The notes under the pieces: model-generated
Database searches by the model: none
What the model saw: the letters and a program-made list of their open reading frames with translations, nothing else
Told to the model about the DNA's origin: nothing
Shown here: positions 17,218-25,432 of the stretch, in pieces
How positions within the stretch are numbered: position 1 is the stretch's first letter
Layout of the letters: every line of letters begins with the position of its first letter
Translations under genes and position numbers: made by a program
Assembly: GCA_023091735.1 (NCBI GenBank)
Contig: JALKBU010000767.1
Span: 1-25,464, forward strand
Length of the DNA stretch: 25,464 nucleotides
Reading direction: 5' to 3'
Origin: Trichomonas tenax
Lineage: Eukaryota > Parabasalia > Trichomonadida > Trichomonadidae

Positions 17218-18210
17218 ATGTTTTCTTTCTTCTTTTTTCTTTCAAACGAATTCATGATGAAACCTCCTGAGAATCTCATTTCATTCCTTTTGAATAATCC
17301 GACGGTTTTCGTCAATTTCTATTCTCCTTCTTGTCCTAGTTCAATAAAATCAAAACCAAAATTCGAAAAAGCAGCGACATATTTCGACGACGTTCCATTT
17401 CTCAATGTCAACTGTAATAAGCATAAAGATGTATGCGATTATTATCGCATTGCAGCGACTCCAAATTTTAAATTTATAATTGGAAACTCATCAACTCCCT
17501 TCGATTTCATTTTAAAGAGAACAGTAAACGGTTTTATCAGTGCTGTTGAAAGAGCTATGAATCATACAGCAGCAATTTCCAAGAATCCATTAAAATATTT
17601 GGATTCAGAATCTTTACACAGGACAATTATGAATGATAAGTGTTCTGTTATTCTATTTAGATATAACTTTGAAGTTTCGAATTATTTTTCAAAAGTTATT
17701 CGAAAATTAACTGTTATTTTTGAAAATGATTTTGATAAAGTTGAATTTGGCACATACAAATACATGCATGATGGTCATTACTATGATTTCGAATGTTTTT
17801 ACCCCGGATTAGGAATTTTCAAAAATAATAGCAGAATCCACTATTTTTATGCATATGATTTTGAAACAATAGTAAATGAAATCAATGAAATATGTAGAAC
17901 AAATAGAAATGTCAACCCAATTTATAATCTTCCAGAAGAAATTAAAAATGATGTTCAAAAATTCATTGAAACATCAGACATCAATGACATATCAAACGAA
18001 TTTCTATATAACACGATTAATAGAATGAATTCTAATTCATCCATCACAATTCAAAAATTAATAAATTCATTAAATCATTTTATTCAAGAGCCAACAACAA
18101 CATGCAAAGTCAGAAATGAATTGATCCACAAGAAGAATGTTTTGGAATATTTGGCTTCTTTTATCAGAGGAACAGCAAATTGCTCGAAGGAATTTTTGAG
18201 ATATATATGA
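17218..18210 (+). CDS. Secretory protein disulfide isomerase-like protein with CPSS motif
   Basis: A 330-residue protein. The start at 17218 gives MFSFFFFLSNEF, a short hydrophobic leader that could be a signal peptide. A later ATG pair (MMKPP) would lose it. A thioredoxin-type domain spans about residues 20-105, with VFVNFYSPSCPSSIKSKPKF, the DVCDYYRIAATPNFKF region and cis-Pro. The active site is C-P-S-S rather than CxxC, so it keeps one Cys and probably acts as a mixed-disulfide binder or isomerase. The last ~90 residues (LPEEIKNDVQKF, then HKKNVLEYLASFI) resemble the helical D domain of ERp29/PDI-D proteins. Several N-x-S/T sequons fit an ER-lumen protein. No KDEL-type end is present (it ends FLRYI). 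Its TGA stop lies inside a strong hairpin. Confidence 0.75.
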   Translation: MFSFFFFLSNEFMMKPPENLISFLLNNPTVFVNFYSPSCPSSIKSKPKFEKAATYFDDVPFLNVNCNKHKDVCDYYRIAATPNFKFIIGNSSTPFDFILKRTVNGFISAVERAMNHTAAISKNPLKYLDSESLHRTIMNDKCSVILFRYNFEVSNYFSKVIRKLTVIFENDFDKVEFGTYKYMHDGHYYDFECFYPGLGIFKNNSRIHYFYAYDFETIVNEINEICRTNRNVNPIYNLPEEIKNDVQKFIETSDINDISNEFLYNTINRMNSNSSITIQKLINSLNHFIQEPTTTCKVRNELIHKKNVLEYLASFIRGTANCSKEFLRYI

Positions 18211-18292
18211 GTTAGAAAATCTATATCTCAAAAATTCTTCAGACCTATATACTAACTCATATATATATCGCCATCATTCTTCAGACCTATAT
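18186..18292 (+). repeat. Nested hairpins and direct repeat over the PDI-like gene's 3' end
   Basis: Arm 18186-18205 (GAAGGAATTTTTGAGATATA) pairs with 18222-18240 with one bulged base. An overlapping arm, 18200-18215 (GATATATATGAGTTAG), pairs instead with 18252-18269 apart from one extra AT. The two folds are mutually exclusive, and the TGA stop (18208-18210) is in the first loop and second stem. A 17-nt direct repeat ATTCTTCAGACCTATAT occurs at 18234-18250 and 18276-18292. Confidence 0.65.
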
Positions 18293-18375
18293 CATTAGGA
18301 TTAATTCAAAAATCTCTATTACCAATGATATGAATATCTTTTGACAAGGAAAGAAATCATTATCAATGATGTTAA

Positions 18376-18429
18376 TCAAGGAGCATCTTAAGCCTTTTTG
18401 ATTTCTTTCATTGATCAAGGAGCATCTTA
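18376..18429. repeat. 39-bp-spaced duplication at the ankyrin gene end
   Basis: TCAAGGAGCATCTTA occurs at 18376-18390 and 18415-18429, each followed by a similar CTTTTTGATTTCTTT-type string. A third copy, lacking the last two bases, is at 18512-18524 inside the ankyrin coding part, where its complement encodes QMLLDHN. The copies suggest tandem duplication of ankyrin sequence around the stop codon. Confidence 0.6.
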
Positions 18430-19290
18430 TTCTTTGATTCCTTTAACGTATTGTATTAAAGCTGCTGACATCGGACTCAATATGACTTTGTGAACGAGTG
18501 AGCAATTATGATCAAGGAGCATCTGAAAGCAATCTAAAGAGTTATATTCGATTGCTGCATTGATTAATGTGAAGTCATCAGATGAGTAAACATGATTTAG
18601 ATTGATTCCTTTCTGAATGAATAACTGCAAAATATCAGCTCTGTTCTTAGAAATTGCATGAAGAGCAGGACTGTGCATAAAGTAGTAACCTTCAATAGAA
18701 TCAAAATTGGCTTAGTGATCGAAAAGGCTTTTTAGAAGATCTATATTTCCAATTCTTGTTGCCAAATAAAGAAGATGAGAGTTGTCATTGGGTGCTTGAA
18801 TGAAATCTGTTCCACTCAAAACAGAATAAACATTCTTAAAACTGATTGAAGCATTCTTGATCTTTTTATCAATAATGTCTTCGATTTCTTTTAGCGTAAT
18901 CATATTATGCAAATGTTTTGTTGCGAGAGATTTTGATATTTGATACTTAAAAATGTTGGCTTGATTTTTTATTGAGACTTATGAAAATACGATTGTATTA
19001 AGTAACTTGTTATTAATCTGTTCTGTGTAAGGAACAATTTGCGTGTCGTTGATAATTGAACATAAGACCAGAAAAGTTTTATCAAATGAATCTTGGTCGT
19101 TCTTAATGTACTCGATAACTTTATTGGCTGTAGATATGTTTCTCATCAGATCAATTAAATCTATATCACGACTATACAATTCTGGAATGATTGCAATATT
19201 TACATCTGGCTTACCATCTCGAATGCATTTCATAAGATCATTGGTCTCGATTAATTTGAGATTCTCTGGTTTTTCTGCTAAAATTGGCAT
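18427..19290 (-). pseudogene. Ankyrin-repeat protein with two in-frame stops
   Basis: One minus-strand frame runs 288 codons from MPILAEKPENLKLIE to QYVKGIKE-stop without a frameshift, broken only by TAA at 18979-18981 and TAA at 18712-18714. The N-terminal half (DLMKCIRDGKPDVNIAIIPE, then IDLIDLMRN) is the helical region seen ahead of ankyrin repeats in the DUF3447-type family that is large in trichomonads. The C-terminal half has NSHLLYLATRIGNIDLLKSLF, HSPALHAISKNRADILQLFI and LINAAIEYNSLDCFQMLLDH repeats. The second stop falls where DHGAN is usual. The ATG is 16 bp from the opposing glycine-rich fragment. Stop readthrough is possible but two nonsense mutations are likelier. Confidence 0.78.
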
Positions 19291-19305
19291 ATATTTATAT
19301 AGGCT

Positions 19306-19914
19306 ATGTGGGGAGCTTCAGGAGGTGTTAATAGCCTATATAGCTATAAACCTCTTGGAGGCTATATTTCAGGATTTCTCAATACTCACAAAAAGCTCTC
19401 ATTTTCGATCTTGGTTGGTGAAATGGGGAAAACTGGAACAGCTGCAGAAAGAGTTACTTGTGGAGATGGTAGGATGGGAGGAAGGCCTGCAACATATATG
19501 TATGAGCACGGAAGCTTGGGTGGAGGTGCAACAAGGCTTTATTTTTCTGATAATCAACAAGTAATAGTTGCAGCGGGCGCAGGAGGCTATTATAGAATGC
19601 AATTTGGAAAGTCCTATGGTAAGTTTCTTCCACACGCTGGAGGCATTGTTTTCCCGAACTATGGATATGCGTTTCAAAGTATACAACAAGGTGCAACTCA
19701 ATCTTATGGTCTTTCTTTATGGGTTGGAGCAAATGGTGCTTCAGGAATTGAGGTTGCACGCTCAGCAGAGGGAAATGATGGTGGTTGTGGATATAGAAGC
19801 AGATATTCAGTACCTTCATATAAATATACTGCTGACCAAAACAGATTTGGAAGTAGGGGTTCATCTTATATTTCAGGACACCCAAAGTGCAATTTTTGTA
19901 TCAAAATCCTATAA
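19306..19914 (+). pseudogene. Glycine-rich (ALK-like) surface protein fragment
   Basis: An open frame of 202 residues begins at the conserved WGASGG of the glycine-rich module, so the signal peptide and the beta strands normally before it are missing. It continues with KPLGGYISGFL, SILVGEMGKTG, GGGATRLYF, QQVIVAAGAGGYY and FGSRGSSYISGHPKCN. After CN the frame soon ends (FCIKIL), while the neighbouring frame reads FVSKSYNI. The C-terminal part and any membrane anchor are lost. The fragment starts where the opposing ankyrin frame begins, so a recombination joint is likely. It might still be translated, but it is not a complete family member. Confidence 0.6.
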
Positions 19915-20090
19915 TATCTAAACCAAACTTATAATGAAATTATATTTTCAACATCAGCAACCAATATCAAAACTGTTGTTTTATAAACGATGAAAATAAT
20001 ATCATTTCATTCAATAGAGAAAAAAATGTTTTGTTTTTAAATAAAATACTTTAATGTTTAATGCAGATTTAGGAAGTTCGCAAAATATAA

Positions 20091-22823
20091 TTATATCTGA
20101 ACCTGGCTGAGAAGGTTTGCTTCAACCTCGTAGGCCTTAATAGACAACATTTCAGACCACTCAACCCAGGTCTTTTTCATCTCGCCGGCGAAGATGTGTG
20201 GATGTGGATCGAACTCGACATCGATCTCATCAAGGAGTTCCTCCATATCGAGATCCTTGAAGAGCTCGTAAGCCTCTTCTGTGCCCATTGTCTTCTTGTT
20301 GGCCTTGGCCATTCTCTTCTTGGCCTCACCAAGGAACTCAGAAATGGCCTCAAGGCTCTCGTTGAATTCAAGATCCTCGTCATTCTCGAGCTTTCTGAAT
20401 ATTGGTGCCTTCTGGACAAGAAGAACTCTGATGTTGATGCCATGCATCATATTTCTAACAAAGCCCTCCATGAAGATCTCGCACAATCTTCTGTTCCTTT
20501 CACTCTTATCCTTGAGTGTGTTCTCGGCGATTGTCTCGAATAACTGAAGGAGCTTGAATGTAGAGAAGAGAGAAATTTCCTTGATGTGCTCGGAAATAAG
20601 ATGGTAGAGGCAGATGATTGATGGGAGAAGAGAATCGTTCTTAGAAAGGTTAAGAACAAGTTCGATGAGAAGATCGACAAATGTGGATGAGTGTGGCTTG
20701 AAGTTAACTAAGAGTCTCTGCTTCTGTGGTGCCATGAGGTTCTCGACGGCTCTCTTGTCATTAAGGAGGAGCATGAGTGTGGAGATAAGGATGGAGTGGA
20801 CATAGCAGACGCCAACCTTCTCGAATGAGAACTGCATTGTGTAGATGAGATCGAAGATGAATCTGTTGGAGAGGTCCTTTGTGGCAAGTGCTGAAACGAA
20901 TGCTGGGTTGTTAAGTGCCATCATGTAAAGGAATGAGAGTGAAGCACTTGAGAATGCAGATGTTGGATCGAAGATAAGCTCGTTCTGGATTGGTAAGCCT
21001 GTGAAAGCATTGATAGCAACCTCTGGATCGATCTTAGCGAATCCCTTTGCGAACAATGGATCCTTTGTAGCGAAATCGGCAACAAGAGCGAAGCAGTTCT
21101 TGATCATCTCAGCGCTGTAAACTGTGATGCTGCCACTGTTGAACTCTGTGACGAATGATGAAGCGATGCGACAGAGTGAGTTGATGAAGAGATCGCTGCG
21201 GAACGGTGGAACAGAGATTGTGTATCTTGGGAGCTGCTTGAGTGGACGAGCAACAGCTGCGATGTTTGTAATAGCAAGGATTGTGTGAACGAGATCGTAA
21301 CGTGTAAGAGCAGCATTTTCGTTAGTTTTGGTGATATCAGCCCAGTAGCCTGTATTCTTGTCTGTAATTGTGATGTTTGACTTGAATAAGCACTTGAAGA
21401 TCGATGATGTAAAGCGAGAGAGTAATGACATTGATTGACGGCTGACTTTGTTTGTTGTTTCTGTTTCTGCTTCTTCGATGAGTTGCTTCTTTGATTTCTT
21501 AGCTGGCTTCTGTGGAGCTAGCTTAGCAGCAGACTTCTTACCTTTCTTCTTTGGCTGCTCGACAACTTCTTCCTCTTCCTCTTCTTCTTCCTCCTCTGGT
21601 TCTGGCTCTGGCTGCTTCTTGCCCTTCTTTCCTTTCTTCGGTGGTTCTGGCTCTGGTTCAGCGGCCTTCTTTCCTTTCTTGCCCTTCTTTGGAGCTTCCT
21701 CCTCTGGCTCCTCGGCCTTAGCAGCAGACTTCTTGCCTTTCTTCTTTGGTGCCTCTGGCTCTGGTTCAGCAGCCTTAGCGCCCTTCTTTCCTTTCTTCTT
21801 TGGCTTCTCGACGACTTCCTCCTCTTCTTCTTCCTCTTCTTCGGGCTCTGGTTCTGGCTGCTTCTTGCCCTTCTTTGGAGCCTCCCCTACTGCCTGTGCC
21901 TTAGCGCCCTTCTTTCCTTTCTTCTTTGGAGCTTCCTCTTCTAGCTCTGGTTCAGCGGCCTTCTTTCCTTTCTTGCCCTTCTTCTTTGTCTCTGGCTCTG
22001 GTTCCGGTTCTGGCTCAGCTTTAGCGCCCTTCTTTCCTTTCTTCTTTGGTGCCTCTTCTGCTGGTTCTTCGGCCTTTGCGCCCTTCTTCTTTGGTGCCTC
22101 TGGCTCCTTAGCAGCGGACTTCTTACCTTTCTTCTTTGGCTGCTCGACAACTTCTTCCTCTTCCTCTTCTTCTTCCTCCTCTGGTTCTGGCTCTGGCTGC
22201 TTCTTGCTCTTCTTTCCTTTCTTCGGTGGTTTTGGCTCTGGTTCAGAAGCTTTAGATTTCTTACCTTTCTTCTTTGTTGGCTCTGGCTCCTTAGCGCCCT
22301 TCTTTCCCTTCTTCTTTGGTTTCTCGACAACTTCTTCCTCCTCCTCCTCCTCTTCGGGCTCTGGCTCTGGCTGCTTCTTTCCTTTCTTTGGTTTGGCAGC
22401 ATGAGCTTCCTTCTTCTCTGCCTTCGATGCCCATGTTGTGTAAACAACTTCGGATCTTGGGACAACGATTAATTGCTCGAATTGTTTGATGAGTTTCGGA
22501 TTGTGAGCTAAAACTGTTGATGATGTCGCGAAGAGTTGTAAAACGAGTGAAAGTTTGTTGTGTTCAGGCGGAGATAAATCTGATTTCGATTCCTCGAGTT
22601 GTTCGACGTAATACACGCATTGTTTTATCAATTCTATAATATTATCGGGTTGTTCGATCGCTATTTGGTTCAGTATTTTCGGATCGACAGGCGGAGCTTC
22701 GATTCTATGCGGAGCATTGGCCAATATATTATCCAAAACCTTTTTGTTCTTGTAGCTTCTTTGGAGTAACACAGAAAGAGCATTCATATACTCTTTAGAT
22801 ACCGAAGAAGACGAACCTCCCAT
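20091..22823 (-). CDS. HID1-family Golgi/trafficking protein with long Lys/Glu repeat insertion
   Basis: A 910-residue protein. It starts MGGSSSSVSKEY, with Gly2 and Ser6 fitting N-myristoylation, as in HID1 proteins. Residues 1-130 and about 455-910 are helical. The block VGVCYVHSILISTLMLLLND, then HSSTFVDLLIELVLN, LYHLISEHIKEIS, FKLLQLFETIAE and VLLVQKAPIFRKL follows the order of the conserved HID1 core. HID1 acts at the trans-Golgi and in dense-core vesicle formation in animals. Between the two parts lie about 310 residues of PKKKGKKGAK, EPEPEPEEEEEE and VVEKP/VVEQP units not known in the family. The 3' half uses many codons ending in C or G, which may reflect high expression. A TAAA occurs about 20 nt after the TAA stop. 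Confidence 0.75.
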   Translation of the reverse strand: MGGSSSSVSKEYMNALSVLLQRSYKNKKVLDNILANAPHRIEAPPVDPKILNQIAIEQPDNIIELIKQCVYYVEQLEESKSDLSPPEHNKLSLVLQLFATSSTVLAHNPKLIKQFEQLIVVPRSEVVYTTWASKAEKKEAHAAKPKKGKKQPEPEPEEEEEEEEVVEKPKKKGKKGAKEPEPTKKKGKKSKASEPEPKPPKKGKKSKKQPEPEPEEEEEEEEEEVVEQPKKKGKKSAAKEPEAPKKKGAKAEEPAEEAPKKKGKKGAKAEPEPEPEPETKKKGKKGKKAAEPELEEEAPKKKGKKGAKAQAVGEAPKKGKKQPEPEPEEEEEEEEEVVEKPKKKGKKGAKAAEPEPEAPKKKGKKSAAKAEEPEEEAPKKGKKGKKAAEPEPEPPKKGKKGKKQPEPEPEEEEEEEEEEVVEQPKKKGKKSAAKLAPQKPAKKSKKQLIEEAETETTNKVSRQSMSLLSRFTSSIFKCLFKSNITITDKNTGYWADITKTNENAALTRYDLVHTILAITNIAAVARPLKQLPRYTISVPPFRSDLFINSLCRIASSFVTEFNSGSITVYSAEMIKNCFALVADFATKDPLFAKGFAKIDPEVAINAFTGLPIQNELIFDPTSAFSSASLSFLYMMALNNPAFVSALATKDLSNRFIFDLIYTMQFSFEKVGVCYVHSILISTLMLLLNDKRAVENLMAPQKQRLLVNFKPHSSTFVDLLIELVLNLSKNDSLLPSIICLYHLISEHIKEISLFSTFKLLQLFETIAENTLKDKSERNRRLCEIFMEGFVRNMMHGINIRVLLVQKAPIFRKLENDEDLEFNESLEAISEFLGEAKKRMAKANKKTMGTEEAYELFKDLDMEELLDEIDVEFDPHPHIFAGEMKKTWVEWSEMLSIKAYEVEANLLSQVQI
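21480..22405 (-). repeat. Coding low-complexity repeats inside the HID1 gene
   Basis: The segment consists of shuffled units encoding PKKKGKK, EPEPE and runs of 8-10 Glu followed by VVE. Four long Glu blocks occur, at about 21564-21600, 21810-21845, 22146-22182 and 22325-22355. The 138 bp at 21523-21660 and 22108-22245 differ at only about three positions, so part of the array was duplicated recently. Confidence 0.85.
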
Positions 22824-23234
22824 CTTTTTAAAAACAAAATTGTCAAAACAAACCGTTTTCTTTGTTGTTAAGCTAAATTCTCGAAAAAATCATTTTTGAG
22901 ATTCAAGCTCGATACCATTGATTTATACTGCTTTCTCTGTACAGCGTGATATCTGGGAACTAAACTTTATCTCATTTTTTAGTCAAAAATTTGATATCTT
23001 TATGAGTATTGTGTCCAGTGAATAAAACTATGATCATTAAGTTCCAAACTTGTATCTGATTATATGCTAAATGTGCCATTTGTTTATGTTAAAGAAATTG
23101 TTTGATTTCATAAAACTTAACTTTAAAATTGTGAAATATATGATTTACTGCATTCCCTATAGCTGCTTTTCATAAAAGAAATCGGATTTATTAAAAATCT
23201 TACGATAACTTGATGTGTAAGGTTCGAGGAGAAG

Positions 23235-23268
23235 ACAAACTATACCGAAAATTTTTGGTATAGTTTGT
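23235..23268. repeat. 12-bp perfect hairpin with GAAAATTTTT loop
   Basis: ACAAACTATACC (23235-23246) and GGTATAGTTTGT (23257-23268) pair exactly, followed by a short T run. A weaker outer stem (CGAGGAGAAG with CTTTTCTCGG) is also possible. It might be a transcript-ending hairpin or a small RNA; nothing decides between them. Confidence 0.5.
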
Positions 23269-24904
23269 ATTTTTGACCTTTTCTCGGCCAATAATCAACA
23301 TCTGGTCTTATATTAATACAGACAGATGTGCAATATATTTGTCCATGATCTCTGAGAGTTTGAAGCAATTCTAAAATTTCATCCCGAATCTAGAGATATC
23401 ATTAAACTAAAAATATTTATATCAGGAAATATAATTGTTGGTTTATGATAGTGTAGGTGACAGCTCATAAAATAGTGAAGTGTGTATTGTAATATTCCCT
23501 AATTTCTCTCTCAACAGATTTTAAATCTCGGTGTTAAAATGTGTTATTAACATTGACATATTGAATCTAGAATATATGAACTATTTTTTATATAAATTCA
23601 AATCTATAACACTAGATACGCCTTCAAGATAATGAAATTAAAATTGCCAATTACATAAAATGTGTGTTATTAACTAATGAATGGTGGGTATAGAATATAT
23701 TAATTGGTGTAAGATGTATTATCTTGTTATTTATCATTGTTATCGCTGCATTGTTGAGATATACTCTAAATTAATATCTCAAAAGTGACTGAATGCCTAT
23801 GTGTTATTTGGAGTGCATCACATCAAGAAGATCATAAGGAGCATATCAGTTATTATACTCATATACTATAGTACTGGTATATTCTTTTGTATCGCGTTGT
23901 ATATTGTTATTGTCTTTGTATAAATACTTGTGCTAATGTACATTTTCCCGATGCTAGAATTATTGTGATTGATTAATCCATGAAATTGTGTGTATTTAAG
24001 AAGTCTACATACTATTCAAAGATACCTTATTAAATGCACACAGTTTTTGATGGTTTATTATAATATTTTATGAAAAATATGTAATATCTTATATTCAGAA
24101 GAGTGATTGGGGATTACTTAACATGAAATACTTAATTATAATGTATGTAGAGCATTTATTTATCATAAATAGCTAATTATAACATATAATTAGATTCATC
24201 AAAAAAATATCATATGCTATGTCAGATTAAAAGTAACACCATACTACTCATATGAGAGTGTGTTATTTGTGTGCTTTCACAAGCCTCAATTTCAGAAAAA
24301 TAAAAATGTATTTTCTCAAGTCTCTTATTTCATAACATATGTATTTGGGTGCATGCTTTTGCATGCTGTGTTGAGCAGCCAACATGTAGATGGATGGGAA
24401 TGAGAAAAAATTAAAAATATTCACTTAAATTTTGATGCTATTCAGTATATATTATTTTGTATACGTGTGCATCCTTCCTGCACAGAGAAACTTATAAGAA
24501 ACAGTGTAAATAGCAAAAATGCTTATGATATATAATTTTGACAATGTAAAGTGATCGCGTCAAAATGTCAAAAAAATCAAAATTGTATTTTTAACAGGTG
24601 CACATATTATAATGCACATTTGTAGTCTAATCATAGAAAAATTATTCTTTTTTATTTAGCAATTAATACTGGTTATTTCAATATTGACGACATAGACTAA
24701 TAAGCATAAGTAGAATTCATGCATACACACTGTACATTTCTTATTACCTATCGAAAGTATCAAAACTCTATTTAATATTATCAAACTATTGAAAAATAAC
24801 TATAAATAACTATCTTCCATTCTTCATTGTCCTCTTGTGCATGCAGAAGGATAATATAGATGTTTCTGTTCAAATAAAGCAAAATCGCGTGATTCTGTAA
24901 TTTT

Positions 24905-24963
24905 TGAGCTATCCTAAAGCTCACAATAACTCTGTTGATCATGCATTCGCGTGCAAATCAACA
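24905..24963. repeat. Two small adjacent hairpins
   Basis: TGAGCT (24905-24910) pairs with AGCTCA (24918-24923). TGTTGAT (24933-24939) pairs with ATCAACA (24957-24963), with an inner TGCA/TGCA pair. They precede the three longer hairpins. Confidence 0.5.
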
Positions 24964-25007
24964 AAATGCTGTAAAGAAGCTTAGAAAGTAGATATTATAA
25001 TCAAAAA

Positions 25008-25113
25008 GATCAAATATCATTGAAAATGACGTGCTTCGTGCTCTCATCATGCAGAACATCGCTACATTGAAGAAAATGGGCAGGAAGCACGTCTTTCTCA
25101 ATGATATTTGATC
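25008..25113. repeat. Long hairpin 1: 30-nt arms, 46-nt loop
   Basis: Arm 25008-25037 (GATCAAATATCATTGA, AAAT, GACGTGCTTC) matches the reverse complement of 25084-25113 at 28 of 30 positions. The two mismatches fall in the AAAT segment. The loop is 46 nt. First of three consecutive long hairpins. Confidence 0.75.
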
Positions 25114-25234
25114 ATGAAATATAGCTGGACGCTACACTTCATTATGTAGGGTATTCATCGAATGCGTGTGCTCTATCGATGTAATTTTAGTGTTTTCTGG
25201 TGCCAGAAGTCGATAATTTATCCAAAAAATAAAA

Positions 25235-25328
25235 ATGCCATCAAAAATGATCAATTTCTAGTAAAAACTCCTCAGAACAGCAATTGTCTGAAGAATTTGT
25301 GCCAGAAATTGATCATTTTTGATGGTAT
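25235..25328. repeat. Long hairpin 2: 25-nt arms, 44-nt loop
   Basis: Arm 25235-25259 (starts ATGCCATCAAAAATGATCAA) matches the reverse complement of 25304-25328 at 24 of 25. The single difference is a G.U pair in RNA. The loop can fold further (CAGA with TCTG). TGCCAGAAG at 25201 and TGCCAGAAA in the loop end are similar. Confidence 0.75.
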
Positions 25329-25359
25329 CTATAAACAGAGAATTATAAATCGACAATAA

Positions 25360-25432
25360 CTTTAGTTGTCTAATAACATGATAAGCTTGTGTGCATAAGC
25401 TATCTGTTTGTCATGTTATCAGACAACTAAAG
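25360..25432. repeat. Long hairpin 3: 22-nt arms, 29-nt loop
   Basis: Arm 25360-25381 (starts CTTTAGTTGTCTAATAACAT) matches the reverse complement of 25411-25432 at 21 of 22. The loop holds an inner AGCTT/AAGCT stem. Its arm sequence is unrelated to those of hairpins 1 and 2. Confidence 0.75.

Larger units (their letters stand above)
22824..25007. other. AT-rich noncoding region with scattered small inverted repeats
   Basis: No frame above about 60 codons and no recognisable RNA gene are visible. Small hairpins recur: 23235-23268 (12 bp perfect), 23754-23782 (TTGAGATAT/ATATCTCAA), CTCATATGAG near 24248, and GCATGC-TTTT-GCATGC at 24351-24366. A TGTGTTATT-type string recurs at several places (near 23540, 23663, 23802 and 24260). 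Confidence 0.55.

Noticed and set aside
13845..18256. ATACTAACT strings (13844 and 18249) as trichomonad intron branch sites
   Set aside because: They lack the following ACACAG 3' splice signal and no GTATGT-type 5' site pairs with them. Both are outside intact genes.
6443..19290. Stop-codon reassignment (TGA as a sense codon)
   Set aside because: The interrupting stops include TAA and TAG, fall at sites expecting Gly, Cys or other residues, and the PDI-like gene ends at TGA.
19043..19921. Several frames of 100-170 codons overlapping the ankyrin and glycine-rich genes
   Set aside because: They are shadows on other frames or strands. The glycine-rich and ankyrin motifs fix the true frames.
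21448..22404. Open 318-codon Ser/Phe/Gly-rich frame on the plus strand
   Set aside because: It is the antisense of the Lys/Glu repeat array in the HID1 gene. Its composition is explained by the complement of AAG, GAG and GAA codons.
23221..23231. GGTTCGAGGAG as a tRNA T-arm/B box
   Set aside because: The closing CC is missing and no cloverleaf can be drawn from the upstream 70 bp.
25162..25359. 65-codon frame near the right end
   Set aside because: It runs through hairpin 2 and has no protein-like features.
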